Shown here: piece after piece, positions 20,612 through 32,057 of the stretch | Layout of the letters: each line of letters begins with the position of its first letter | How positions within the stretch are numbered: the first letter of the stretch is position 1 | Assembly: GCA_021018815.1 (NCBI GenBank) | Contig: JAITYX010000033.1 | Span: forward strand, 4,582,001-4,646,000 | DNA: 64,000 nucleotides | Direction: 5' to 3' | From: Talinum fruticosum | Taxonomy: Eukaryota > Streptophyta > Magnoliopsida > Caryophyllales > Talinaceae | Translations under genes and position numbers: made by a program | The notes under the pieces: generated by a model | What the model was told of the DNA's origin: nothing | The model's input: only the letters and a program-made list of their open reading frames with translations | Database searches by the model: none

Positions 20612-23600
20612 TCATCTATTTACATTAATACTATAAGTCAAAAAATTGAAAAGCAAGCTTCGGTTTATAAAACAAGCAACAATATTGGATATCATTCGGA
20701 ATAAAATTAATGTTCTTACCGAGTTGATATAATTATATGGTTTGTGCCCTTTTCCCCCTCCTTTAGACTTATCTTCAATATATATGCCCTCTTGATGGTC
20801 AACCCTTAAATACAATTCTTCAAAATTGGGATCCTCATTTTCCACATGCATTGCTAAGAAGAAGGGTGAGGTCTCCTCAACAAACACACACACATCTTCA
20901 CCGTTCCTACCAGCAACGTGCCTCTTCCCTTGAAGAACAATAGACCAATTATCACTGGCCGGGTCCTTAACGTAAAATACATGTCTTGCTTGGGATGCCA
21001 TAACAAATTGATCCCCTTTAGGCCCTTTTCTTGTGAGATTGACCATTGTGAATCCCATCTCATTAACTAGGACACCGAGTGTTATTGCTAACCCATTTGC
21101 ACTCGAAAAATGGGCTCAAGGAAGTCAACATAGTCTAGATCCTATATCTCCTCAATGACACCGTAATATGTCATTTTAGTTACAATGGGATTTTTATCCT
21201 TGGAGCTGGAAACATGAAGAGCATGAGCCTCCAATGTGACCGCACTATTTTGCGAGGTGCTCCTATTGTCCCGGCTCTTTGTGTAAAAAGAGTATCCATT
21301 ATTGTCATACCCACAGTAAGATATGACTTCCAACTGCGGCCCTCTAGCCAAGCTGACTAATGTTTGCAAGATATGTTGTCCTAATTCTTCCAATTGGCTA
21401 GTGATCACTCTATCTCCGAACTAGTTGACAACCATGCGATTATGATGGGTCAGTACCCATGTCTTATTTTTTCCTAGGTACTTGTCTCCATTTGAGGGAT
21501 TTGTGCTCATCAATGAACGATTGCGCTTCATCAATGTTTTCTAGAATACAAAGATGTGCTTGATTCCTCATATCCTAACTTATTATTAGAACCGTCGGCC
21601 ACGGTTTCCCCGCCTACCGATCTTCCCCATAAATCGATGTTACGGAATACCAACTTCTTCCATTTGGGGGTATTATTCATAATGGAACTCAACACACTCC
21701 TCATATGTGTATGCCTCAACAATGCATGCTTCAAGTCGATACTGGTTTCTAACATACCCTTTGAGAATTTTCATGAAACTTTCAAAAGGGTACATCCATC
21801 GATAAAAAACAGGCCATAGAATCGTACTTCTTTCACCAAATGGACAATTAGGTGCACAATGATATCAAAAAAACAAGGTGGGATAGCAACCGACAGTATT
21901 TGTTGTATGAAAGCATGACAATCGTGAGATTTAAGACTGAATATTCTATAATCGGACTTCTAAACAAGTCTACCGATGTTTGAAGAATATCCCTGTCGCA
22001 CTTTGAGTTTCTTCAAGGTCTCACACAAACGTTGTTTTTCCCTTCTACTCAATGTGTAAGACGCTAGAGGCAAATATGGTCTCTTCCCTTTTGGCTGTGG
22101 TGCTAATTCCTCCCGTTTTCCCATTCACACATATGGAGTGGTGCTTTCTCTCCGTCCTTAGTCTTCCTCGGTATGTTCGGATGAGTGCCAATGAGACTTT
22201 CACATACGTCTTTTTCTATATGCATTATATCAAGAATATGTCTCACATATAACTCTTTCCAACATGGAAGATTAAAAAATATTGATCTCTTTTTCCATAG
22301 ACAGTTTTCGAATTGACATCGGTATGGCTTGCCGAACTCGACATCAAGATCCTTTACTTGCTCATGTATTTATTGTCCTATTAATGTAGTTGGAGCAGAA
22401 TCCATCTCGATTTTATCATTGAAAGCCTTCTTTTTCTTAGGATATTGATGGGAAAAGGGAAGAAACTTTCGGTGTCCGAGATAGGCCGTCTTTTTTCATG
22501 CTTAAGTTGATAAGAGTAAGTACCCTCTGCACAAATGGGGCATGCCTTGTGGCCTTTGATGGTGTATCTCGGATAAGTTTCCGTACGCGGGAAGACACCG
22601 ATTGTGGTGAAGATCATAATCACAATGTAAATTGCTCTTGACGGTATGCATCGTAAACTAAAACACCTTCATCCCATAAAAGCTTGAAATCTTCAACAAA
22701 AGGCGCCAAGTACACTTCTATATCATTTCCCAGGTGTTTAGGCCCAAAAATGAGCATTGACAACATAATGTACTTGCGCTTCATATACAACGATGACGGT
22801 AGGTTGTAGATAACCAAAAGAATGGGCCAACTTCTATGCTTGCTAATGAGGTCATCATGGGGGTTTATTTCGTCCGTACAAAGACACGAGACGTAGATTT
22901 TGTGCATCCTTACCAAATTCCTGGAACATTGAATCGATCTTCTTCCATTGAGGAGAATCGGGAGAGTGACGTAGGTTGTCATCACGAGACTCTTTCATCA
23001 GCATGCCACGTCAAGTTCTTGGCATCAATTACACTTGAAAACAAGTGCTTAAACCTCGATATTATCGGCAAGTACCACAACACCTTTGCGGGAGGTCTCG
23101 CAACACTCTCTCCAACGATGTATTTCATTTTTTATCTAGGTACACCACACTTTGGAGATTCATGTCTATGTGCATGTTCTTTTCGGTATAATATGCAATC
23201 ATTCGGGCAAGCATGTATCTTCCTATAGCCCATGCCCATAGGACACAACATCCTTATCGCCTCATATGTACGTGCTGGGAAGGACATTGTCTTTTGAGAG
23301 TATATCATTGAGCACACTCAGCAAGTTCGTGAAACTTTAGTCACTCCAGCCATTAGCCGTTTTCAAGTTCATTAACCTCAACACAACCGATAAACGGGTA
23401 TATTTATCACACCCAGGTAAAGAGGCTTCTCCGAATCGGCTAAAAATTGCTCTAATACGTGTGGTTGATCGACTAACTCACGTTCTACTCCATGAACTAG
23501 ATCTTCGAGTCGATCTTCTAATTCCATACTACTATCGGCTTCATTTTCATCATACCCTTCATCTTCCTCTTGAACAACATTATTCACAGAGGACTCCTCC

Positions 23601-23617
23601 TCCCCTGCCATACCCAC
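20612..23617 (-). pseudogene. CACTA transposase, TNP2/TNPD type, broken
   Basis: This is the catalytic transposase of CACTA elements. On the minus strand, the N-terminal acidic block (MGMAGEEESSVNN, LEDLVHGVERELVDQP) is at 23617-23378. PARTYEAIRMLCPMGMGYRKIHACPND is at about 23290-23190. The Transposase_21 core lies at 22985-22620 (CLCTDEINPHDD, SSLYMKRKYIMLSMLIFGPK, VYLAPFVEDFKLLWDEGV). TIKGHKACPIC follows near 22570. A DUF4218-like part (PPCFFDIIVHLIVHLVKEV) lies near 21880-21820. A DUF4216-like end lies at 21408-20612 (MTYYGVIEEI, GDQFVMASQARHVFYVKD). Stops and frameshifts separate the blocks; some gaps could be introns. Confidence 0.92.
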
Positions 23618-23946
23618 ACCATATAAGTTGTGTCAAACCCATGCCGATATAGGTGGCATTTGACAACCTTAGGGGCAATCTTAAGGAGTTACAACACCTT
23701 AAACGAGGGATAGAATATGGACTATTATGTGAATTTGGCGGCATGTTCGACGCTAATCTCTAGGAAGTTGTTAACACCATCATGATATTCTACACTCTCC
23801 TATCGTTATAAACCCACGCTCAATCCATACCTTACCCATAAACACGAGAAGCAATTCACCACATATAGTTTGATAAATACGTACTTACACACAAATATTA
23901 TGACATGAGCCTAAGTTCCTTCTATAGGGATAGATGGTCCTAAACC
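23618..23946. other. CACTA region upstream of the transposase
   Basis: Presumed 5' leader of the transposase gene; no coding match seen. It is interrupted by a solo Sirevirus LTR at 23952. Confidence 0.45.
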
Positions 23947-23951
23947 CATTC

Positions 23952-25554
23952 TCGAAGACTTAGACACTACTCCGCACTTTTCCGAGTTCTATCGAAGGAA
24001 TCAGGTATAAGAACTTCTCACTCATAAGGTTTTGATTCCAAGGCATTCTCTCGCACTTTAGAAACTTTTCCGAGTGATATGGTATCTTCTCTAAGTGATA
24101 TGGTTTTTACTTCATGTACTTTTGCTTGTCTCCAAGTGACTCGGAAAACAGATATGTACTCACGTCTGTATCACTCGGTTCCGAGTCCCTCATCGCTTAG
24201 ATATATCGAATGTTGAATTAACTAGTATTTCGCTTAACCGCACTCAGTGTCGACTTCATGTTTTAAGTCTTATTCTGTTAAAGTCAGCGCTTCTAGGCTG
24301 AACCATGCTTAGTCTAGGTCAAGTTTGTTTCACTCGATATTCGTTGTATAACTTGATTATCGCTTAGACTAACTCGGATGGAATTTTGAGTTTGATGGAT
24401 ATTAGACTCGGAAAATTTCATTCCTTTTCCGACTCGGATAATTAGTTGCTTAATTATCCTATTTTTATTATTATCTATATGTCTAATCATGGACCAAAGT
24501 ATTTTATACTTTGAGAACCAAAATTGATTTACTTTTGTAGGTTATTCAAACGAGGATACACTTTTTGAATTACAAAAGTAACCTAGCTTCAAAACGTCAA
24601 ATCACCAAGCAGACATGGCTTTTCCCCTTCTCTAGCCTAGCCCGAGAAGATTGTGTCGTGGCTGTCTGTTTCCAAATCTGAAAACCGAAACTCCAAGCTT
24701 AACGGTGGTTTCCACCTTATCTTTCAAGACACCGCCAGGTGGTTTTGGGACTTCCAAGAGAGTTAAGAACCGTTGCCCAACGTTCATATCACAACGGATA
24801 CTTTCCGAGTGACTCGGAAAGTTCTTAACAACGGTCACAAAGGACTTCCCATCGAAGTTGGAGATAACGGCTATGTTGCTTGGTCATCTATAAATAGAAG
24901 CCAACTCACGAGACTTGAAGATTGCCGAACCTATTGTTAATACACGTACTTGAGCAAAGTCGTTGTATTCATTCTCAATCTTCTACTTACAACTCCCACT
25001 CTGTAATTCATTACTTTCTATGTTGTAAGGTCTTGTACTTAGTTGCAAACACTTTCTTACTTTCTGGGTAAGGTCCCTTGACTAAGTCTGTAAAGGCTAA
25101 CTCAGCTTAGTTGTCCCTAGCTGTAAGGGTTATCTCGGCTAAGAAGTACTAGATCGAGATAAGGGAATTTCGAGTCTAGGAAAACTTGTAAAGAGTTGTT
25201 TAACTCGGGTTCGATCGATCTACTGTATTTTGTTGACTCAAAATAGTGGATTTGACTTCGTGCTTGGATTAGCACGGTCCGTGGTTTTTGCCCCAGGAGG
25301 GTTTCCACGTAATCTCGGTGTCTCTCGCTTTCGAGTTCATTCTAGACTTAGACAGGTCTCAAAGCTCCAGCTTACTCTGCTTCCTTACTCTTTATTGCAA
25401 TTCGAGTTCATACTTTTCGACTCCGTTTTAGACTCGGAATCTATTTCTGTCTCTACTTTGGTAAAAGAGTTTGTTTTTCAACGAAAATCCTCCATCACCC
25501 TATTCACCTCCCCCCTCTCTAGGGTGACTCGGACTCTCCCCGAGCAAACCTTCA
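23952..25554 (+). repeat. Solo Sirevirus LTR in the CACTA
   Basis: 1603 bases ending GCAAACCTTCA. The start reads TCGAAGACTTAG, a one-base insertion relative to TGAAGACTCGG. The 5-base duplication CATTC flanks it exactly (23947-23951 and 25555-25559) when that T is taken as base 1. TATA box TATAAATAG at 24889-24897. Same family as S1. Confidence 0.92.
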
Positions 25555-25559
25555 CATTC

Positions 25560-26275
25560 AAGAATAATATGACCCTAGACCATGTAACAAAATCTTATCA
25601 TACATTTGACAAAATTCGATAGTATTTCCACTTAATCCTTCAAGTACAACATATGAAAACAAAGTGGCTAATGTGTATATCCTTACTTAATTATATTGTA
25701 ATATAAGTAAAGATACACATATCAAACCCATCGTCATCATAATTGCACTCGAAGAACGAGGGGGAAATAAGCACCGTGATATCTTGTCAAATTTATGATA
25801 ATATTATAGTAGTCACACAACCTATTATCATATTATTCTCAAATTATCCAACACGAGACAATTCAAAAACCTATACATACCAAGCTAATATCCTAAACGC
25901 TATACGCACATTTGTGCACATACCATGACCTAAGATATCTTGTTGTGTACGAGATGTTTGAACGGGTTCTCTAAGGTTATGAAATGCATACAATAATTTA
26001 ATAAAGCATGCCATTAATCAAATTAAATGAAAAACAATATAGCTCTAGTACTTAGTAAAAAGTTTTTGGGGATGACCCTATATCCAAATTATCTTTCTGT
26101 TTCTCTAAAACCCTAAATAAATTTGGATGCATTCTTTCGATTTACCATCATTAACTATCATTCTATTTCCCTATAAATTAAATCCTAAATCCTATACCCA
26201 TTTCTCAAAATCGCTAACATTTCACAAATTTCAAAATTAATAAACTAAATAAATGTTACCTACATTCTTAGCGTT
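25560..26275. other. CACTA 5' non-coding region
   Basis: AT-rich, with no gene seen. It continues beyond the solo LTR at 29211-29664, which is also without a recognisable gene. Confidence 0.5.
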
Positions 26276-26579
26276 CACACTATAAGACCCCGAAATTTCG
26301 GGTGTTTGCTTGCTAGTAAATTAAATTATTAAAAGTTAAGTGAAAATTCGAAATTATTAAATTAAGTGAATTATTAATTTTTCCGAGTCAGAATTAGAAG
26401 TCGAGAACCGAAACCGAGCATGGGTTAGCTTAATTGGGCTTGTTAAAGTTGAAGTTGGGCTCAATTAAAAGAAAAACTTCAGGAAAATGGAAAAGGGATG
26501 GCTGGCACTAAGGAGGAGCCGGCAAGGGATTAAGCAAAGAGAGAAAGGGGGTCCAATTGGAATTAAGCAGCAAGCCCAA

Positions 26580-27070
26580 TTGTGTGTAATTAGGAGAAGA
26601 GGAGAGAGAGGGTGGGGCTGAGACATTAGAAGGGAAAGAAGCGAGAAGCAAAAGTAGGGAAAGGAAAAGAACGGGAAAGCGGAGCAAGGGAAATAAGAGG
26701 GGGATCGGGCAAGGCGAACAGAGCAAGAAAGGGAGAGAGCGCGAGAGTCCGTGGCCCGTGGCCACCGAACGGCGAGGACGCCGCCGCCGGTGAGCGAAGG
26801 GAGAGCGAGAGCTTGGGAGGCCGAGCGAGCCGAAGAAGAAAGGGGAACGAAAGGACGCGGAAGCGGGGAAAGCGAGAGGGACGCCGGAAATCGGCAGCCG
26901 GCGAGCGAGAAGAGGATGGGCAGCGGAACCTGGTAGAACCCGGTCGAACCGAGACCGAGAGCGAGAACCGAGAGGAACCAGAGTAGAATGAAGGAGCAGG
27001 GGGTCGGGAAAGAAAGAGGAAAGGGGGACCGAGAGGAAGAAAGGGAAAAGGGGAAACAGAATCGAAACCC
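26580..27070. other. Purine-rich block of the 2.9 kb LTR
   Basis: About 490 bases of AG-rich, locally GC-rich sequence. It is free of stops on the minus strand over 193 codons, giving a proline/serine/phenylalanine/leucine-rich translation of low complexity. The relative at 42590-43090 has the same composition. I read it as compositional, not a gene. Confidence 0.6.
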
Positions 27071-28880
27071 AATTCAATCCTTCCATAACCGAATTCTTAG
27101 AACCTCTAAGAATTTAAGGTGAGTAGTCTGAATTCATCCTTTAAAATAAAATGAATTAGGTGGCTTGAACTCGAAATTGATGCATGAAATTGGAAACCCT
27201 AAGTTAATTGAAGAAGTTAGAGGCCTAAATTCACGAAACTAAGCAACTCACGAATCAAAGAGCATGTTGTGATTATGTGATAATTAGTTCTGAATTTGTG
27301 ATGTTGAGCATGATTATTGAGAATTTGATGAGAATAGCTTGAATAGGTTTAGTGAGAAAAATCAGAGAATTGAATTCATGACTTATGTGCGATTTTCAAT
27401 AAATAAGCATGTCTGTCCGAATTTCTAGGAATTCATGTGTAGCCCAAACTTCCTGAAATTTTTACTGCAACTTCCTGATGATTTATGAGAATTCCTTGTT
27501 AAATTTCGTATGCATTGGATGAGTAGATTAGGAGATATGCAATTTTGAGTGAAAATGTTCTGTTTTGGGCTAAATCGTATCTAAGTGAGTAACTCGAATC
27601 AACAGCTGAGGTTTAAGAAGCTATGTGGCTAGATTAAAAGATATTCATTGATTAAGAAAAGTTATAGAACCATTAACTACTTATACGCGATAATACGCGA
27701 TCATGAAAACGATAAGTTCGTCGATTAGAAATCATAAGTGGTACGCTTATGTGATTGTGTGTTTATCTTGAATTACGTTGATTATGAATGGCATAAGCAT
27801 GCGTATGTGAAATGAATTGATTATACTTGAGTTGGAACTTGCTTATGTGAATTGCTTGTTTTGAAGAAGTTACGCATGAACGTGTTGAGCATGAATCATA
27901 TGAACTAAGTGCATCTCTTGAATAAGTAATAAGAAGATAATGATAAATAAGAAACTTAAAGAACTAAAGAAGGGAGAAAGGATTGTGTTATTGATCTAAG
28001 ACCCCACAAATTAAAGAACCCTCTGAAGCTATGGCCATAGAAGTGTCTCGTCAACCCGAAGCCACGAATTGAATTGCTTCCACTAAGAATTGACGATATG
28101 CGTCCTTCAGGGAAGGGAGGCTGCCTCCGAGCCACGAATTGTTATGCCTCGAGGCCACGAATTGTATGCCTCCGTGAACCGAGCCCACGAATTGTTTTGG
28201 CTCCAAGAACTGGGTCTTTAGAGCGATGCATAAATCTTCTTTCCATTCGAACTAAGAAGACTTAAAAGAATTACGATTCGAAGAAACGAATGATTGTGCA
28301 TATCGAATAAGAAAGAAAGAACCAATGATTTAAGAAATGCATGATTGAACTCAAGAAGAAGAATAAGAAGAAGATCAAATCCTGTTTTCGTAAGTAATGA
28401 ATGCGATAAGAACTAAGATATGATGTACGTGGTGAATGATTTGCATGATGAATGATAATATGATTTACTTACTTAGAAAGACAAATTATGCATGTTTAAT
28501 TGAACTCATGAATAAGTGATATCATTATGTCTCTCGGCAAGTTGGTAAGTTTAGAATCTCGCATGTCTTAAGCTTATTTGAACCGAATCGCATGTTATGA
28601 ATGAATTGAGAACTTACGTGTGTTTGTTAATGAATTAATGTGCAAAGTGAAGCTCGGGGTTGGGTTTGGGTTATTCACCGGGCTAGTGAGCTCATGACAT
28701 CACCAACATTTCAGGTACAGAAGTTAAGACTCCCCGGAGTTGCTTTTGACTTTTAGAGGAAGCGAACCATCTGGATAGGACTTCTCCGGACTTATTTTGT
28801 ACTTTATGTTTTCATACTTGTAAAGACTGTAGTTTGTGAACTTAAGTTTTGATTATGAATGTAAAATCCCTATGTGAATA

Positions 28881-28979
28881 CTCCGAGCGTGTGGCTCGTT
28901 GAGTTGTGTTGTGTTTCTCCGAGCGTGTGGCTCGTTGAGTTGTGTTGTGTTTCTCCGAGCGTGTGGCTCGTTGAGTTTA
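28881..28979 (+). repeat. 36-base tandem repeat, three copies
   Basis: CTCCGAGCGTGTGGCTCGTT... starts at 28881, 28917 and 28953, near-identical. The related LTR at 42269 has a single diverged unit near 45161, so the expansion is private to this copy. Confidence 0.95.
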
Positions 28980-29664
28980 AGATTGTATTTCGTGCGGTGT
29001 TAGGGCTTTAAGCCTATGGGTTTAGCTAGTTTACGAGAGGAAACTCTGCCGAAATTTCCGAAAAACCTTTGAAAACCTAGAATTACGTTTCCGCCAATCC
29101 AAGAAAGGGTTATTAACCCCAAGTTGAGATCTTAAGCAGCCTTAGGGGTTCCTCTCGGGGAACCCCGGCATGTAATACTCCTAGGGTGGGTCTAGGGGTG
29201 TTACACACACATTCTCAATATTCAACATTTTCAACAAAGATTTAACATTTCAACAATCGAAACATTACCCACATTCTCAACATTCACATAATTACCCTAA
29301 ATAGAACATTTAACTATATAAATCTTGTAAATAACTTAAAGCGAAAAATAAGAAAGGATAAAGATTCATACCATAAGAACGAGGAAAACAACGATGATAA
29401 TGAGTGAGAGGATTCACCCCGAAACACACCCGACCACCGACGCAAATACTAACACAACTACAAGAAAGAGGAGAGACGAGGTGTGAGCAAAATGAAATTG
29501 AACAACAAGAGGAACAACGACAATCATATCTTATCGGTGACTCCGAGTAAATCTAGATCCGATTAGTAGTGGATGAGAGTGAATTGTGGAGAACGATAAG
29601 AACGAGAGCGAGATAGCAGGTAAAGTGGCCGTGGAAAAGCAGTACGTTCTTGGGTTTTTAGATT

Positions 29665-29890
29665 GGTCCGAAAGACATTTGATGACGGTTTTTATAGAAC
29701 CATCTTCATGTGTCATATATAATGACGGTTCTGTCAAGAACCATCGTCAAACAAATGCCCAATACATATGACGGCGGTTCGTCCGGAAGAACCATCGTCA
29801 TATGTGCTTCGAATGCCCTTTATTTACAAAATTTCCACCAGTCCATTTTTCATGACGATTTGTCCTTCTAACCGTCGTTAAAGACCCGTC
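29665..29890. repeat. CACTA subterminal repeats, right
   Basis: Repeated TGACGGTT...AACC(A/G)TCGTCA motifs in both orientations (29683-29880), the same family as the left end. Confidence 0.75.
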
Positions 29891-29891
29891 A

Positions 29892-29915
29892 TTAAAAGTG
29901 ATATATGTAGTAGTG
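29892..29915 (-). repeat. CACTA terminal inverted repeat, right
   Basis: On the minus strand CACTACTACAT...CACTTTTAA, the partner of 18073-18096. Confidence 0.92.
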
Positions 29916-29918
29916 ATT

Positions 29919-30240
29919 TGAGAGATATTTTCTTCCGGCTCCATTCTGAACAACTCATACTTGTGAAGATACTCGACTTATCTTTGTTTGCTTCACTTGA
30001 CTAGTTCCTTCATAGGTGGTGACCAGAGTGTCCCACACCTCTTTGGTTACGTCATAGCCTCGACACTCTATTGTATTCTTCCGAGCTGATAGCACACATC
30101 AAAGTGTTCATGGCTTTGAAGTTCTTTCGAACTTCTTATTCTCTTCGATAGTGTACTCTAACTTTTCCTTGGGCACAAATCGACTCCTTCCATCTTCATT
30201 GGAATGAAGTTCCAATTTTTGATGATGTTCTATACTTCTT
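29919..30240 (-). pseudogene. gag: S2 gag, middle piece, broken
   Basis: On the minus strand it matches S3 gag around 36350-36640: the FVPKE-type block near 30180-30165, KAMNTLMCAISSEEYNRVS-like near 30115-30055, and the HKYELFRMEPEENIS block near 29975-29930. It is bounded on the right by a solo LTR and on the left by the CACTA. Confidence 0.85.
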
Positions 30241-31872
30241 TGAAGACTCGGACTCTGTACTTACACGTTTCGAGTTCCATCCAGAATCGGTATACACTCG
30301 GACTCTATACTTACACGTTTCGAGTTCCATCCGAGAATCAGGTGTAAGAACTCTTCTCTCATAGGGTTTTGATTTCAAGTCATTCTATGTGTCTTATAAA
30401 CTTTTCCGAGTGATATAACATTTCGTCCGAGTGTTATAGAATCTATTATGCTGCTTCGCTCGACTCGATCGACTCGGAAAGCATACTTCTACATGCCACT
30501 TCACACTCGGTTCCGAGTCACCCAACACTAAGATATTTCACATATTCAAACACTATCTTTTCCGCGCTTAAAGTCGAGTCCGACTTAATGGTTCGGGAAT
30601 TACATTGTTCCAAGTCAGCATATTTAGTTTGAATTGTGTTTAGTCTAGATCAACTCTGTTTACTCCGGTATTCTTTATCCGACTTGATTTTCCTCTAGAC
30701 TCGACTAAGATGGAATTTGAGTTTCACGGATATTAGACTCGTAAAATTCCATTTCTTTTCTAACTCGGATAATTAGTCAATTATTTTAATTATATTATTA
30801 TCTGTGCCTAATCTTGGATCAAAGTATTTTATACTTTGAGAATCAAAGCGATTTACTTTTGTAGGTTATTCAAACGAGGCTTTCCTAAATTTGAATCACA
30901 AAAGTAATCGGCTTCAAAACGTCAAATCACCAGCGAGATAAGGCTTTTTCCACCTTTGACCTAGCCCCGGACACTATGTGAGGATTGTCTGTTTCCAAAG
31001 CTGGAAATCTGCAACACCAAGCTCAACAAGTGGTTTCCACCTTATTTTTCAAGATACCACCAGTGGTTTTGGGATTTCCAAAGGAGTAAGAACCGTTGCT
31101 CAACGTTCATATCTCAACGGATATTTTCTAAGTCACTCGGAAAATCCTTTACAACGGTCACAAAGGACCTCCAGTCAGAAGATGGACACAACGACTAAGC
31201 CGCTTAGTCATCTATATATAGAAGCCGACTTTCAAGACTTGAAGATTGCCGAATTTTGTTAATACACATACTTGATCAAAAGTCATTGTATTCATTCTCA
31301 ATCATCTACTTACAACTCCAATTTTGTATTTCATAACTTTCTAAGTTGTAAGGTCTTGTACTCGATTACAAACACTTTCTTTCTTACTCTGTAAGTAAGG
31401 TCCCTTGACTAAGCTATAAGGGTTAACTCAGCTCGGTTGTCCCTAACCGTAAGGGTGATCTCGGTTAGGAAGTACTAGATCGAGAGAATTTAATTTATGA
31501 GTCTAGGAAAAACTTGTAAGGAGTTGTCTAAGGGAGCAACTCGGGTTAAGTCCGTGTACTCGTATTTTGTGGACTCAAAATAGTGGATTCGACTTCATGC
31601 TTGGATTAGCACGGTTTGTGGTTTTCTCCCCAGGAGGGTTTCTAAGTACTTTTGAGTTATTACTTTTCGAGTACATTCTAGACTCGGACAGCTTTGAATT
31701 CTGTTTGATCTGTTTCTTCACCGCTTATCGAATCCGAGTTTATGCTTTTCCGAGTGTATCCTTGCCGCTCACTCACATCGGATCCTTATTTGCTTTAATT
31801 TTCAAGCAAGTTTCCTCATCACCCTATTCACCCCCTCTAGGGTGATTTATACTCTCTAAGAGCAAACCTTCA
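30241..31872 (+). repeat. Solo Sirevirus LTR in S2 gag
   Basis: 1632 bases, TGAAGACTCGGACTC to GCAAACCTTCA, flanked by the exact duplication TTCTT (30236-30240 and 31873-31877), in the opposite orientation to its S2 host. Near the start a block (ACTCGGACTCTRTACTTACACG) occurs twice, at about 30246 and 30297. TATA box at 31213-31221. Confidence 0.95.
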
Positions 31873-31998
31873 TTCTTCATCATTATCTAGAAGGAAGCAT
31901 TTGATCATCTTGTTTAAGTGTGCAAAGTTTGACCCTTTTAACTTAGGTGGTTTGGTAGATGATATTCCTTCATAAAACGCTCCATTATTCTAAGTCAT
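31873..31998 (-). pseudogene. gag: S2 gag, N-terminal piece, broken
   Basis: On the minus strand it starts at an ATG (31998) aligned with the S1 and S3 gag starts, but the third codon is a stop. It then matches the STKPLKFKGSNF block in S3. It is cut by the solo LTR. Confidence 0.85.
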
Positions 31999-32043
31999 CA
32001 GATCTTTAGACCTTTGGATTGTGAGATCCTCTTGAAAGGCTAG

Positions 32044-32056
32044 GCTCTAATACCAA
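32044..32056 (-). other. Primer binding site of S2
   Basis: Minus strand TTGGTATTAGAGC, one mismatch to the initiator-tRNA-Met site, directly inside the 5' LTR. Confidence 0.9.
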
Positions 32057-32057
32057 T

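Larger units (their letters stand above)
26281..29205 (+). repeat. Solo LTR, 2.9 kb, Ty3 type, in the CACTA
   Basis: It starts TATAAGACCCCGAAATTTC (TG changed to TA) and ends GGGGTGTTACA, flanked by the exact duplication CACAC (26276-26280 and 29206-29210). It belongs to the same family as 42269-45413: they share GAGCGTGTGGCTCGTTGAGTT, GGCTTTAAGCCTA and GTAATACTC.TAGGGTGGG near the end. Long LTRs of this type are known from plant chromoviruses of the Tekay/Del group; that placement is inference. Confidence 0.9.
18073..29915 (-). mobile_element. CACTA (En/Spm) DNA transposon inside S2 gag
   Basis: The ends are CACTACTA at 18073 and its complement TAGTAGTG ending at 29915, flanked by the 3-base direct repeat ATT (18070-18072 and 29916-29918), the CACTA standard. 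The outer flanks are both Sirevirus gag and are collinear with S1 and S3 gag once the element and one ATT are ignored. It encodes a TNP2-type transposase on the minus strand, so its 5' end is at 29915. It contains three solo LTRs; without them and their duplications it is about 6.2 kb. It is dead by coding decay. Confidence 0.95.

Noticed and set aside
22836..23228. 130-codon plus-strand ORF
   Set aside because: Shadow of the TNP2 transposase, which has recognisable domain blocks on the minus strand at this place.
25230..25622. 130-codon plus-strand ORF
   Set aside because: Lies in the 3' part of a solo Sirevirus LTR and runs past its end; other LTR copies have stops here.
26508..27086. 192-codon minus-strand ORF
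   Set aside because: Low-complexity Pro/Ser/Phe/Leu translation of a purine-rich LTR block, open in more than one minus-strand frame at once; composition explains it.
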